From assembly GCA_001695595.3 (NCBI GenBank), contig MBPM02000122.1, forward strand, positions 1 through 64,000: 64,000 nt of DNA, in the 5' to 3' direction. The notes below the pieces were generated by a model. It saw only the letters and a list, made by a program, of their open reading frames with translations, was not told the origin of the DNA and ran no database searches. A program made the translations under genes and the position numbers. Source of the stretch: Plasmopara viticola. Lineage: Eukaryota; Oomycota; Peronosporomycetes; Peronosporales; Peronosporaceae. This document shows positions 55,323 to 64,000 of the stretch, piece after piece. The stretch's first letter is position 1; each line of letters starts with the position of its first letter.

Positions 55323-55403
55323 GACAGCTTGGCCGAGCGGTTAAGGCGATAGACTCGAAATCTATTGGGGTAACCCGCGTGAGTTCAAGTCTCACAGCTG
55401 TCG
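55323..55403 (+). tRNA. tRNA-Ser-CGA: tRNA-Ser(CGA) copy 143
   Basis: Consensus body; A-leader; 386 bp to next copy. Confidence 0.96.
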
Positions 55404-55708
55404 ATTTGTGAATGCTGCAAAAAGTCACATCTGCTGAAAATTATTTTATCTACGAAGCATTGCCCAACCTCGATAATTTTCCGTAATCAGACGTCTTCGG
55501 TGTCAAGCATATGCGATCATAACGACCGCATGAATATGAATATAGCGAAACGTATGGGCCTGACCTTTGAAGCTAAGGAACGATGCCGCTCGTACTTGTA
55601 GCTGCTAAAAAGTGAACTTTGAAAACAGAGCGGTGATAAATGTGTTAGGTAGCGTGGCATACTGAAAGCAACTTGCTGATGCAATGTAGGTGCTGTCTTC
55701 AGTGCTAA

Positions 55709-55789
55709 GACAGCTTGGCCGAGCGGTTAAGGCGATAGACTCGAAATCTATTGGGGTAACCCGCGTGAGTTCAAGTCTCACAGCTGTCG
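55709..55789 (+). tRNA. tRNA-Ser-CGA: tRNA-Ser(CGA) copy 144
   Basis: Consensus body; A-leader; 387 bp to next copy. Confidence 0.96.
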
Positions 55790-56095
55790 ATTTGTGAATG
55801 CTGCAAAAGTCACATCTGCTGGAAAATTATTTTATCTACGAAGCATTGCCCAACCTCGATAATTTTCCGTAATCAGACGTCTTTGGTGTCAAGCATATGC
55901 GATCATAACGACCGCATGAATATGAATATAGCGAAACGTATGGGCCTGACCTTTGAAGCTAAGGAACGATGCCGCTCGTATTTGTAGCTGCTAAAATGTA
56001 AACTTTTGAAAACAGAGCGGTGATAAATGTGTTAGGTAGCGTGGCATACTGAAAGCAACTTGCTGATGCAATCTAGGTGCTGTCTTCAGTGCTAA

Positions 56096-56176
56096 GACAG
56101 CTTGGCCGAGCGGTTAAGGCGATAGACTCGAAATCTATTGGGGTAACCCGCGTGAGTTCAAGTCTCACAGCTGTCG
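56096..56176 (+). tRNA. tRNA-Ser-CGA: tRNA-Ser(CGA) copy 145
   Basis: Consensus body; A-leader with caatctag; 384 bp to next copy. Confidence 0.96.
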
Positions 56177-56479
56177 ATTTGTGAAGCTGCAAAAAGTCAC
56201 ATCTGCTGGAAAATATTTTATCTACGAAGCATTGCCCAACCTCGATAATTTTCCGTAATCAGACGTCTTTGGTGTCAAGCATATGCGATCATAACGACCG
56301 CATGAATATGAATATAGCGAAACGTATGGGCCTGACCTTTGAAGCTAAGGAACGATGCCGCTCGTATTGTAGCTGCTAAAATGTAAACTTTTAAAACAGA
56401 GCGGTGATAAATGTGTTAGGTAGCGTGGCATACTGAAAGCAACTTGCTGATGCAGTGTAGGTGCTGTCTTCAGTGCTTA

Positions 56480-56560
56480 GACAGCTTGGCCGAGCGGTTA
56501 AGGCGATAGACTCGAAATCTATTGGGGTAACCCGCGTGAGTTCAAGTCTCACAGCTGTCG
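56480..56560 (+). tRNA. tRNA-Ser-CGA: tRNA-Ser(CGA) copy 146
   Basis: Consensus body; G-leader; base -2 is T, as in copy 6; 395 bp to next copy. Confidence 0.96.
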
Positions 56561-56874
56561 ATTTGTGAATGCTGCAAAAGTCACATCTGCTGGAAAATAT
56601 TTTTATCTACGAAGCATTGCCCAACCTCGATAATTTTCCGTAATCAGACGTCTTTGGTGTCAAGCATATGCGATCATAACGACCGCATGAATATGAATAT
56701 AGCGAAACGTATGGGCCTGACCTTTGAAGCTAAGGAACGATGCCGCTCGTATTTAGCTGCTAAAATGTGAATTGAAACTGAACTTTGAAAACACAGCGGA
56801 GATAAATGTGTTAGGTAGCATGGCATAATGAAAGCAACTTGCTCATGCAATCTAGGTGCTATCTTCAGTGCTAA

Positions 56875-56955
56875 GACAGCTTGGCCGAGCGGTTAAGGCG
56901 ATAGACTCGAAATCTATTGGGGTAACCCGCGTGAGTTCAAGTCTCACAGCTGTCG
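56875..56955 (+). tRNA. tRNA-Ser-CGA: tRNA-Ser(CGA) copy 147
   Basis: Consensus body; A-leader with ctcatg, caatctag and arm GCTATCTT, the most altered complete leader; 407 bp to next copy. Confidence 0.96.
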
Positions 56956-57165
56956 ATTTGTGAATGCTGCAAAAGTCACATCTGCTGGAAAATTATTTTA
57001 TCTACGAAGCATTGCCCAACCTCGATAATTTTCCGTAATCAGACGTCTTTGGTGTCAAGCATATGCGATCATAACGACCGCATGAATATGAATATAGCGA
57101 AACGTATGGGCCTGACCTTTGAAGCTAAGGAATGATGCCGCTCGTATTTGGAGCTGCTTAAGTGT

Positions 57166-57207
57166 GAACTTTGAAAACCCAGCGGTGAACTTTGAAAACA
57201 GAGCGGT
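57166..57207 (+). repeat. Duplicated 21-bp motif in the indel-rich tract
   Basis: Two 21-bp copies (57166-57186 with aacCCagcgg and 57187-57207 with aacAGagcgg), the same arrangement as at 46694-46735. Confidence 0.85.
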
Positions 57208-57281
57208 GATAAATGTGTTAGGTAGCGTGGCATACTGAAAGCAACTTGCTGATGCAGTGTAGGTGCTGTCTTCAGTGCTAA

Positions 57282-57362
57282 GACAGCTTGGCCGAGCGGT
57301 TAAGGCGATAGACTCGAAATCTATTGGGGTAACCCGCGTGAGTTCAAGTCTCACAGCTGTCG
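57282..57362 (+). tRNA. tRNA-Ser-CGA: tRNA-Ser(CGA) copy 148
   Basis: Consensus body; G-leader; gcaaaCagtc trailer; 385 bp to next copy. Confidence 0.96.
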
Positions 57363-57666
57363 ATTTGTGAATGCTGCAAACAGTCACATCTGCTGGAAAA
57401 TTATTTTATCTACGAAGCATTGCCCAACCTCGATAATTTTCCGTAATCAGACGTCTTTGGTGTCAAGCATATGCGATCATAACGACCGCATGAATATGAA
57501 TATAGCGAAACGTATGGGCCTGACCTTTGTAGCTAAGGAACAGCCGCTCGTATTTGCAGCTGCTAAAATGTAAACTTTTAAAACAGAGCGGTGATAAATG
57601 TGTTAGGTAGCGTGGCATACTGAAAGCAACTTGCTGATGCAATGTAGGTGCTGTCTTCAGTGCTAA

Positions 57667-57747
57667 GACAGCTTGGCCGAGCGGTTAAGGCGATAGACTC
57701 GAAATCTATTGGGGTAACCCGCGTGAGTTCAAGTCTCACAGCTGTCG
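57667..57747 (+). tRNA. tRNA-Ser-CGA: tRNA-Ser(CGA) copy 149
   Basis: Consensus body; A-leader; 397 bp to next copy. Confidence 0.96.
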
Positions 57748-58063
57748 ATTTGTGAAGGCTGCAAAAAGTCACATCTGCTGGAAAATATTTTTATCTACGA
57801 AGCATTGCCCAACCTCGATAATTTTCCGTAATCAGACGTCTTCGGTGTCAAGCATATGCGATCATAACGACCGCATGAATATGAATATAGCGAAACGTAT
57901 GGGCCTGACCTTTGTAGCTAAGGAAATGCCGCTCGTATTTGGAGCTGCTAAAATGTGAATTTGAAACTGAACTTTGAAAACACAGCGGAGATAAATGTGT
58001 TAGGTAGCATGGCATACTGAAAGCAACTTGCTGATGCAATGTAGGTGCTGTCTTCAGTGCTCA

Positions 58064-58144
58064 GACAGCTTGGCCGAGCGGTTAAGGCGATAGACTCGAA
58101 ATCTATTGGGGTAACCCGCGTGAGTTCAAGTCTCACAGCTGTCG
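58064..58144 (+). tRNA. tRNA-Ser-CGA: tRNA-Ser(CGA) copy 150
   Basis: Consensus body; A-leader; base -2 is C (gctcagacag), opening the loop-closing hairpin pair; 403 bp to next copy. Confidence 0.96.
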
Positions 58145-58466
58145 ATTTGTGAATGCTGCAAAAGTCACATCTGCTGGAAAATTATTTTATCTACGAAGCA
58201 TTGCCCAACCTCGATAATTTTCCGTAATCAGACGTCTTTGGTGTCAAGCATATGCGATCATAACGACCGCATGAATATGAATATAGCGAAACGTATGGGC
58301 CTGACCTTTGAAGCTAAGGAACGATGCCGCTCGTATTTGTAGCTGCTAAAATGTAACTTTGAAACAGCGGTGAACTTTGAAAACACAGCGGAGATAAATG
58401 TGTTAGGTAGCATGGCATACTGAAAGCAACTTGCTGATGCAATGTAGGTGCTGTCTTCAGTGCTAA

Positions 58467-58547
58467 GACAGCTTGGCCGAGCGGTTAAGGCGATAGACTC
58501 GAAATCTATTGGGGTAACCCGCGTGAGTTCAAGTCTCACAGCTGTCG
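58467..58547 (+). tRNA. tRNA-Ser-CGA: tRNA-Ser(CGA) copy 151
   Basis: Consensus body; A-leader; 397 bp to next copy. Confidence 0.96.
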
Positions 58548-58863
58548 ATTTGTGAATGCTGCAAAAGTCACATCTGCTGGAAAATTATTTTATCTACGAA
58601 GCATTGCCCAACCTCGATAATTTTCCGTAATCAGACGTCTTTGGTGTCAAGCATATGCGATCATAACGACCGCATGAATATGAATATAGCGAAACGTATG
58701 GGCCTGACCTTTAAGCTAAGGAACGATGCCGCTCGTATTGGAGCTGCTAAAATGTGAACTTTGACGGTGAACTTTGAAAACACAGCGGAGATAAATGTGT
58801 TAGGTAGCATGGCATACTGAAAGCAACTTGCTGATGCAATGTAGGTGCTGTCTTCAGTGCTAA

Positions 58864-58944
58864 GACAGCTTGGCCGAGCGGTTAAGGCGATAGACTCGAA
58901 ATCTATTGGGGTAACCCGCGTGAGTTCAAGTCTCACAGCTGTCG
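58864..58944 (+). tRNA. tRNA-Ser-CGA: tRNA-Ser(CGA) copy 152
   Basis: Consensus body; A-leader; 3' flank reads atttatg instead of atttgtg; 386 bp to next copy. Confidence 0.96.
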
Positions 58945-59249
58945 ATTTATGAAGGCTGCAAAAGTCACATCTGCTGGAAAATATTTTTATCTACGAAGCA
59001 TTGCCCAACCTCGATAATTTTCCGTAATCAGACGTCTTTGGTGTCAAGCATATGCGATCATAACGACCGCATGAATATGAATATAGCGAAACGTATGGGC
59101 CTGACCTTTGAAGCTAAGGAACGATGCCGCTCGTATTTGTAGCTGCTAAAAAGTGAACTTTGAAAACAGAGCGGTGATAAATGTGTTAGGTAGCGTGGCA
59201 TACTGAAAGCAACTTGCTGATGCAGTGTAGGTGCTGTCTTCAGTGCTAA

Positions 59250-59330
59250 GACAGCTTGGCCGAGCGGTTAAGGCGATAGACTCGAAATCTATTGGGGTAA
59301 CCCGCGTGAGTTCAAGTCTCACAGCTGTCG
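59250..59330 (+). tRNA. tRNA-Ser-CGA: tRNA-Ser(CGA) copy 153
   Basis: Consensus body; G-leader; 387 bp to next copy. Confidence 0.96.
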
Positions 59331-59636
59331 ATTTGTGAATGCTGCAAAAAGTCACATCTGCTGGAAAATTATTTTATCTACGAAGCATTGCCCAACCTCG
59401 ATAATTTTCCGTAATTAGACGTCTTTGGTGTCAAGCATATGCGATCATAACGACCGCATGAATATGAATATAGCGAAACGTATGGGCCTGACCTTTGAAG
59501 CTAAGGAACGATGCCGCTCGTATTTGTAGCTGCTAAAATGTAAACTTTGAAAACAGAGCGGTGATAAATGTGTTAGGTAGCGTGGCATACTGAAAGCAAC
59601 TTGCTGATGCAGTGTAGGTGCTGTCTTCAGTGCTAA

Positions 59637-59717
59637 GACAGCTTGGCCGAGCGGTTAAGGCGATAGACTCGAAATCTATTGGGGTAACCCGCGTGAGTTC
59701 AAGTCTCACAGCTGTCG
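59637..59717 (+). tRNA. tRNA-Ser-CGA: tRNA-Ser(CGA) copy 154
   Basis: Consensus body; G-leader; 403 bp to next copy. Confidence 0.96.
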
Positions 59718-60039
59718 ATTTGTGAATGCTGCAAAAGTCACATCTGCTGGAAAATATTTTTATCTACGAAGCATTGCCCAACCTCGATAATTTTCCGTAA
59801 TCAGACGTCTTTGGTGTCAAGCATATGCGATCATAACGACCGCATGAATATGAATATAGCGAAACGTATGGGCCTGACCTTTGAAGCTAAGGAACGATGC
59901 CGCTCGTATTTGAGCTGCTAAAATGTGAACTTTGAAACAGCGGTGAACTTTGAAAACACAGCGGAGATAAATGTGTTAGGTAGCATGGCATACTGAAAGC
60001 AACTTGCTGATGCAATGTAGGTGCTGTCTTCAGTGCTAA

Positions 60040-60120
60040 GACAGCTTGGCCGAGCGGTTAAGGCGATAGACTCGAAATCTATTGGGGTAACCCGCGTGAG
60101 TTCAAGTCTCACAGCTGTCG
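60040..60120 (+). tRNA. tRNA-Ser-CGA: tRNA-Ser(CGA) copy 155
   Basis: Consensus body; A-leader; 405 bp to next copy. Confidence 0.96.
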
Positions 60121-60444
60121 ATTTGTGAATGCTGCAAAAAGTCACATCTGCTGGAAAATATTTTTATCTACGAAGCATTGCCCAACCTCGATAATTTTCC
60201 GTAATCAGACGTCTTTGGTGTCAAGCATATGCGATCATAACGACCGCATGAATATGAATATAGCGAAACGTATGGGCCTGACCTTTGAAGCTAAGGAACG
60301 ATGCCGCTCGTATTTGGAGCTGCTAAAATGTGAACTTTGAAAAAGCGGTGAACTTTGAAAACACAGCGGAGATAAATGTGTTAGGTAGCATGGCATACTG
60401 AAAGCAACTTGCTGATGCAATGTAGGTGCTGTCTTCAGTGCTAA

Positions 60445-60525
60445 GACAGCTTGGCCGAGCGGTTAAGGCGATAGACTCGAAATCTATTGGGGTAACCCGC
60501 GTGAGTTCAAGTCTCACAGCTGTCG
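60445..60525 (+). tRNA. tRNA-Ser-CGA: tRNA-Ser(CGA) copy 156
   Basis: Consensus body; A-leader; 386 bp to next copy. Confidence 0.96.
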
Positions 60526-60830
60526 ATTTGTGAATGCTGCAAAAGTCACATCTGCTGGAAAATTATTTTATCTACGAAGCATTGCCCAACCTCGATAATT
60601 TTCCGTAATCAGACGTCTTTGGTGTCAAGCATATGCGATCATAACGACCGCATGAATATGAATATAGCGAAACGTATGGGCCTGACCTTTGAAGCTAAGG
60701 AACGATGCCGCTCGTATTTGTAGCTGCTAAAATGTAAACTTTGAAAACAGAGCGGTGATAAATGTGTTAGGTAGCGTGGCATACTGAAAGCAACTTGCTG
60801 ATGCAGTGTAGGTGCTGTCTTCAGTGCTAA

Positions 60831-60911
60831 GACAGCTTGGCCGAGCGGTTAAGGCGATAGACTCGAAATCTATTGGGGTAACCCGCGTGAGTTCAAGTCT
60901 CACAGCTGTCG
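60831..60911 (+). tRNA. tRNA-Ser-CGA: tRNA-Ser(CGA) copy 157
   Basis: Consensus body; G-leader; 386 bp to next copy. Confidence 0.96.
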
Positions 60912-61216
60912 ATTTGTGAATGCTGCAAAAAGTCACATCTGCTGGAAAATATTTTTATCTACGAAGCATTGCCCAACCTCGATAATTTTCCGTAATCAGA
61001 CGTCTTTGGTGTCAAGCATATGCGATCATAACGACCGCATGAATATGAATATAGCGAAACGTATGGGTCTGACCTTTGAAGCTAAGGAACGATGCCGCTC
61101 GTATTTGAGCTGCTAAAATGTGAACTTTGAAAACACAGCGGTGATAAATGTGTTAGGTAGCGTGGCATACTGAAAGCAACTTGCTGATGCAATGTAGGTG
61201 CTGTCTTCAGTGCTAA

Positions 61217-61297
61217 GACAGCTTGGCCGAGCGGTTAAGGCGATAGACTCGAAATCTATTGGGGTAACCCGCGTGAGTTCAAGTCTCACAGCTGTCG
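61217..61297 (+). tRNA. tRNA-Ser-CGA: tRNA-Ser(CGA) copy 158
   Basis: Consensus body; A-leader with gcGtggc; 406 bp to next copy. Confidence 0.96.
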
Positions 61298-61622
61298 ATT
61301 TGTGAATGCTGCAAAAAGTCACATCTGCTGGAAAATTATTTTATCTACGAAGCATTGCCCAACCTCGATAATTTTCCGTAATCAGACGTCTTTGGTGTCA
61401 AGCATATGCGATCATAACGACCGCATGAATATGAATATAGCGAAACGTATGGGCCTGACCTTTGTAGCTAAGGAAATGCCGCTCGTATTTGTAGCTGCTA
61501 AAATGTAAACTTTGAAAGCCCAGCGGTGAACTTTGAAAACACAGCGGAGATAAACGTGTTAGGTAGCATGGCATACTGTAAGCAACTTGCTGATGCAATG
61601 TAGGTGCTATCTTCAGTGCTAA

Positions 61623-61703
61623 GACAGCTTGGCCGAGCGGTTAAGGCGATAGACTCGAAATCTATTGGGGTAACCCGCGTGAGTTCAAGTCTCACAGCTG
61701 TCG
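61623..61703 (+). tRNA. tRNA-Ser-CGA: tRNA-Ser(CGA) copy 159
   Basis: Consensus body; A-leader; hairpin arm GCTATCTT; 384 bp to next copy. Confidence 0.96.
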
Positions 61704-62006
61704 ATTTGTGAATGCTGCAAAAAGTCACATCTGCTGAAAATTATTTTATCTACGAAGCATTGCCCAACCTCGATAATTTTCCGTAATCAGACGTCTTTGG
61801 TGTCAAGCATATGCGATCATAACGACCGCATGAATATGAATATAGCGAAACGTATGGGCCTGACCTTTGTAGCTAAGGAAATGCCGCTCGTATTTGTAGC
61901 TGCTAAAATGTAAACTTTGAAAACAGAGCGGTGATAAATGTGTTAGGTAGCGTGGCATACTGAAAGCAACTTGCTGATGCAGTGTAGGTGCTGTCTTCAG
62001 TGCTAA

Positions 62007-62087
62007 GACAGCTTGGCCGAGCGGTTAAGGCGATAGACTCGAAATCTATTGGGGTAACCCGCGTGAGTTCAAGTCTCACAGCTGTCG
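62007..62087 (+). tRNA. tRNA-Ser-CGA: tRNA-Ser(CGA) copy 160
   Basis: Consensus body; G-leader; gcaaaCagtc trailer; 401 bp to next copy. Confidence 0.96.
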
Positions 62088-62407
62088 ATTTGTGAATGCT
62101 GCAAACAGTCACATCTGCTGGAAAATTATTTTATCTACGAAGCATTGCCCAACCTCGATAATTTTCCGTAATCAGACGTCTTTGGTGTCAAGCATATGCG
62201 ATCATAACGACCGCATGAATATGAATATAGCGAAACGTATGGGCCTGACCTTTGAAGCTAAGGAACGATGCCGCTCGTATTTGAGCTGCTAAAATGTGAA
62301 CTTAAAAGCGGTGAACTTTGAAAACACAGCGGAGATAAATGTGTTAGGTAGCATGGCATACTGAAAGCAACTTGCTGATGCAATGTAGGTGCTGTCTTCA
62401 GTGCTAA

Positions 62408-62488
62408 GACAGCTTGGCCGAGCGGTTAAGGCGATAGACTCGAAATCTATTGGGGTAACCCGCGTGAGTTCAAGTCTCACAGCTGTCG
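62408..62488 (+). tRNA. tRNA-Ser-CGA: tRNA-Ser(CGA) copy 161
   Basis: Consensus body; A-leader; 384 bp to next copy. Confidence 0.96.
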
Positions 62489-62791
62489 ATTTGTGAATGC
62501 TGCAAAAGTCACATCTGCTGGAAAATATTTTATCTACGAAGCATTGCCCAACCTCGATAATTTTCCGTAATCAGACGTCTTTGGTGTCAAGCATATGCGA
62601 TCATAACGACCGCATGAATATGAATATAGCGAAACGTATGGGCCTGACCTTTGAAGCTAAGGAACGATGCCGCTCGTATTTGTAGCTGCTAAAATGTAAC
62701 TTTGAAAACAGAGCGGTGATAAATGTGTTAGGTAGCGTGGCATACTGAAAGCAACTTGCTGATGCAGTGTAGGTGCTGTCTTCAGTGCTTA

Positions 62792-62872
62792 GACAGCTTG
62801 GCCGAGCGGTTAAGGCGATAGACTCGAAATCTATTGGGGTAACCCGCGTGAGTTCAAGTCCCACAGCTGTCG
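62792..62872 (+). tRNA. tRNA-Ser-CGA: tRNA-Ser(CGA) copy 162, T-stem T70C variant
   Basis: T70C puts an A-C mismatch in the T stem, as in copies 17, 121 and 133. Base -2 is T, as in copies 6 and 146. G-leader; 404 bp to next copy. Confidence 0.92.
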
Positions 62873-63195
62873 ATTTGTGAAGCTGCAAAAAGTCACATCT
62901 GCTGGAAAATATTTTTATCTACGAAGCATTGCCCAACCTCGATAATTTTCCGTAATCAGACGTCTTTGGTGTCAAGCATATGCGATCATAACGACCGCAT
63001 GAATATGAATATAGCGAAACGTATGGGCCTGACCTTTGAAGCTAAGGAACGATGCCGCTCGTATTTGAGCTGCTAAAATGTGAACTTTGAAAACAGCGGT
63101 GAACTTTGAAAACACAGCGGAGATAAATGTGTTAGGTAGCATGGCATACTGAAAGCAACTTGCTGATGCAATGTAGGTGCTGTCTTCAGTGCTAA

Positions 63196-63276
63196 GACAG
63201 CTTGGCCGAGCGGTTAAGGCGATAGACTCGAAATCTATTGGGGTAACCCGCGTGAGTTCAAGTCTCACAGCTGTCG
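63196..63276 (+). tRNA. tRNA-Ser-CGA: tRNA-Ser(CGA) copy 163
   Basis: Consensus body; A-leader; 383 bp to next copy. Confidence 0.96.
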
Positions 63277-63578
63277 ATTTGTGAATGCTGCAAAAGTCAC
63301 ATCTGCTGGAAAATTATTTTATCTACGAAGCATTGCCCAACCTCGATAATTTTCCGTAATCAGACGTCTTTGGTGTCAAGCATATGCGATCATAACGACC
63401 GCATGAATATGAATATAGCGAAACGTATGGGCCTGACCTTTGAGCTAAGGAAATGCCGCTCGTATTTGTAGCTGCTAAAATGTAAACTTTGAAAACAGAG
63501 CGGTGATAAATGTGTTAGGTAGCATGGCATACTGAAAGCAACTTGCTGATGCAGTGTAGGTGCTGTCTTCAGTGCTAA

Positions 63579-63659
63579 GACAGCTTGGCCGAGCGGTTAA
63601 GGCGATAGACTCGAAATCTATTGGGGTAACCCGCGTGAGTTCAAGTCTCACAGCTGTCG
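63579..63659 (+). tRNA. tRNA-Ser-CGA: tRNA-Ser(CGA) copy 164
   Basis: Consensus body; G-leader with gcAtggc; 390 bp to the last, partial copy. Confidence 0.96.
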
Positions 63660-63968
63660 ATTTGTGAATGCTGCAAAAAGTCACATCTGCTGGAAAATAT
63701 TTTATCTACGAAGCATTGCCCAACCTCGATAATTTTCCGTAATCAGACGTCTTTGGTGTCAAGCATATGCGATCATAACGACCGCATGAATATGAATATA
63801 GCGAAACGTATGGGCCTGACCTTTGAAGCTAAGGAACGATGCCGCTCGTATTTGCTGCTAAAATGCTAAAAGTGAACTTTGAAAACACAGCGGTGATAAA
63901 TGTGTTAGGTAGCATGGCATACTGTAAGCAACTTGCTGATGCAATGTAGGTGCTGTCTTCAGTGCTAA

Positions 63969-64000
63969 GACAGCTTGGCCGAGCGGTTAAGGCGATAGAC
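63969..64000 (+). tRNA. tRNA-Ser-CGA: tRNA-Ser(CGA) copy 165, 5' part only (cut by window edge)
   Basis: Nt 1-32 (5' acceptor strand, D arm with A box, start of the anticodon arm) match the consensus; the rest is beyond the window. A-leader. Confidence 0.9.

Larger units (their letters stand above)
1..64000 (+). repeat. Tandem array of ~385-bp units, each one tRNA-Ser(CGA) gene plus spacer
   Basis: One unit is repeated head to tail about 165 times with no interruption and no inverted unit. Start-to-start distances run from 361 to 408 bp, most often 383-387. Every gap between tRNA genes is a spacer of roughly 285-330 bp holding only the elements described for the reference unit at 11969-12351; I see no gene in any of them. 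Variation sits mainly in four places: A-run and T-run lengths in the tRNA trailer, a short stretch around gaagctaaggaa, the 21-bp motif tract, and the G/A sites in the 5' flank. The array starts and ends inside a tRNA gene, so its true ends are outside the window. The structure resembles tandem 5S or tRNA gene clusters and satellite DNA kept alike by unequal exchange or gene conversion; that mechanism is inference. Confidence 0.98.

Noticed and set aside
1..64000. CRISPR array.
   Set aside because: Repeats are about 385 bp, the spacers are not unique, and there are no cas genes.
1..64000. tRNA-derived SINE cluster.
   Set aside because: Copies are strictly head to tail with constant spacing. 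I see no target-site duplications, no consistent 3' tail and no dispersal in other DNA, and the tRNA bodies are intact.
1..64000. Prokaryotic or organellar tRNA operon.
   Set aside because: One isoacceptor repeated more than 160 times, no encoded CCA, no other tRNAs or genes, and clear Pol III internal promoter matches.

Overview
The whole 64 kb window is one uninterrupted head-to-tail tandem array. Its unit is about 385 bp (361-408 bp, mean about 388 bp) and consists of one tRNA-Ser gene with anticodon CGA plus a non-coding spacer of about 305 bp. All copies are on the + strand. I count 166 tRNA loci: a 3' fragment at the left edge, 164 internal copies (163 spanning both ends and one missing its 5' end), and a 5' fragment at the right edge. 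Both edges cut through a unit, so the real array is longer than the window. I see no protein-coding gene, rRNA, CRISPR array, insertion sequence or unique sequence.

Organism: a eukaryotic nuclear genome is the best reading. The tRNA is class II (long variable arm), has discriminator G and no encoded CCA. It carries exact matches to the RNA polymerase III A-box and B-box consensus, T-runs suited to Pol III termination lie downstream, and the organisation is satellite-like. The sequence does not let me name the taxon.

Unit layout (reference copy 31, 11969-12351): the tRNA is 81 nt. After it come a trailer of about 40 nt, a first T4 run, and a second T4 run about 33 nt further on. Next is a nearly invariant central spacer block containing a short dyad, then an indel-rich tract built on a roughly 21-bp motif. 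The last part is a 5' flank ending in a perfect 8-bp inverted repeat whose right arm includes nt 1-6 of the next tRNA. Two flank states recur and are used as labels below: 'G-leader' has gatgcaGtgtag about 30 bp upstream of the gene, and 'A-leader' has gatgcaAtgtag. G-leaders tend to accompany gcGtggc further upstream and A-leaders gcAtggc.

Regions: 0-11.6 kb is mixed, with G- and A-leaders alternating strictly in copies 11-24 (a dimeric higher-order repeat). The 11.6-29 kb stretch is dominated by G-leader units, mostly 381-387 bp long and nearly identical. The 29-37 kb stretch is mixed. The 37.7-45.7 kb stretch is almost purely A-leader, with longer units. The 46-64 kb stretch is mixed again, with alternation near 48-51 kb and many 395-408 bp units carrying a duplicated 21-bp motif. 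By eye, 154 of the 164 internal tRNA bodies match the consensus. The ten variants are copies 13, 17, 50, 95, 118, 121, 126, 133, 134 and 162.
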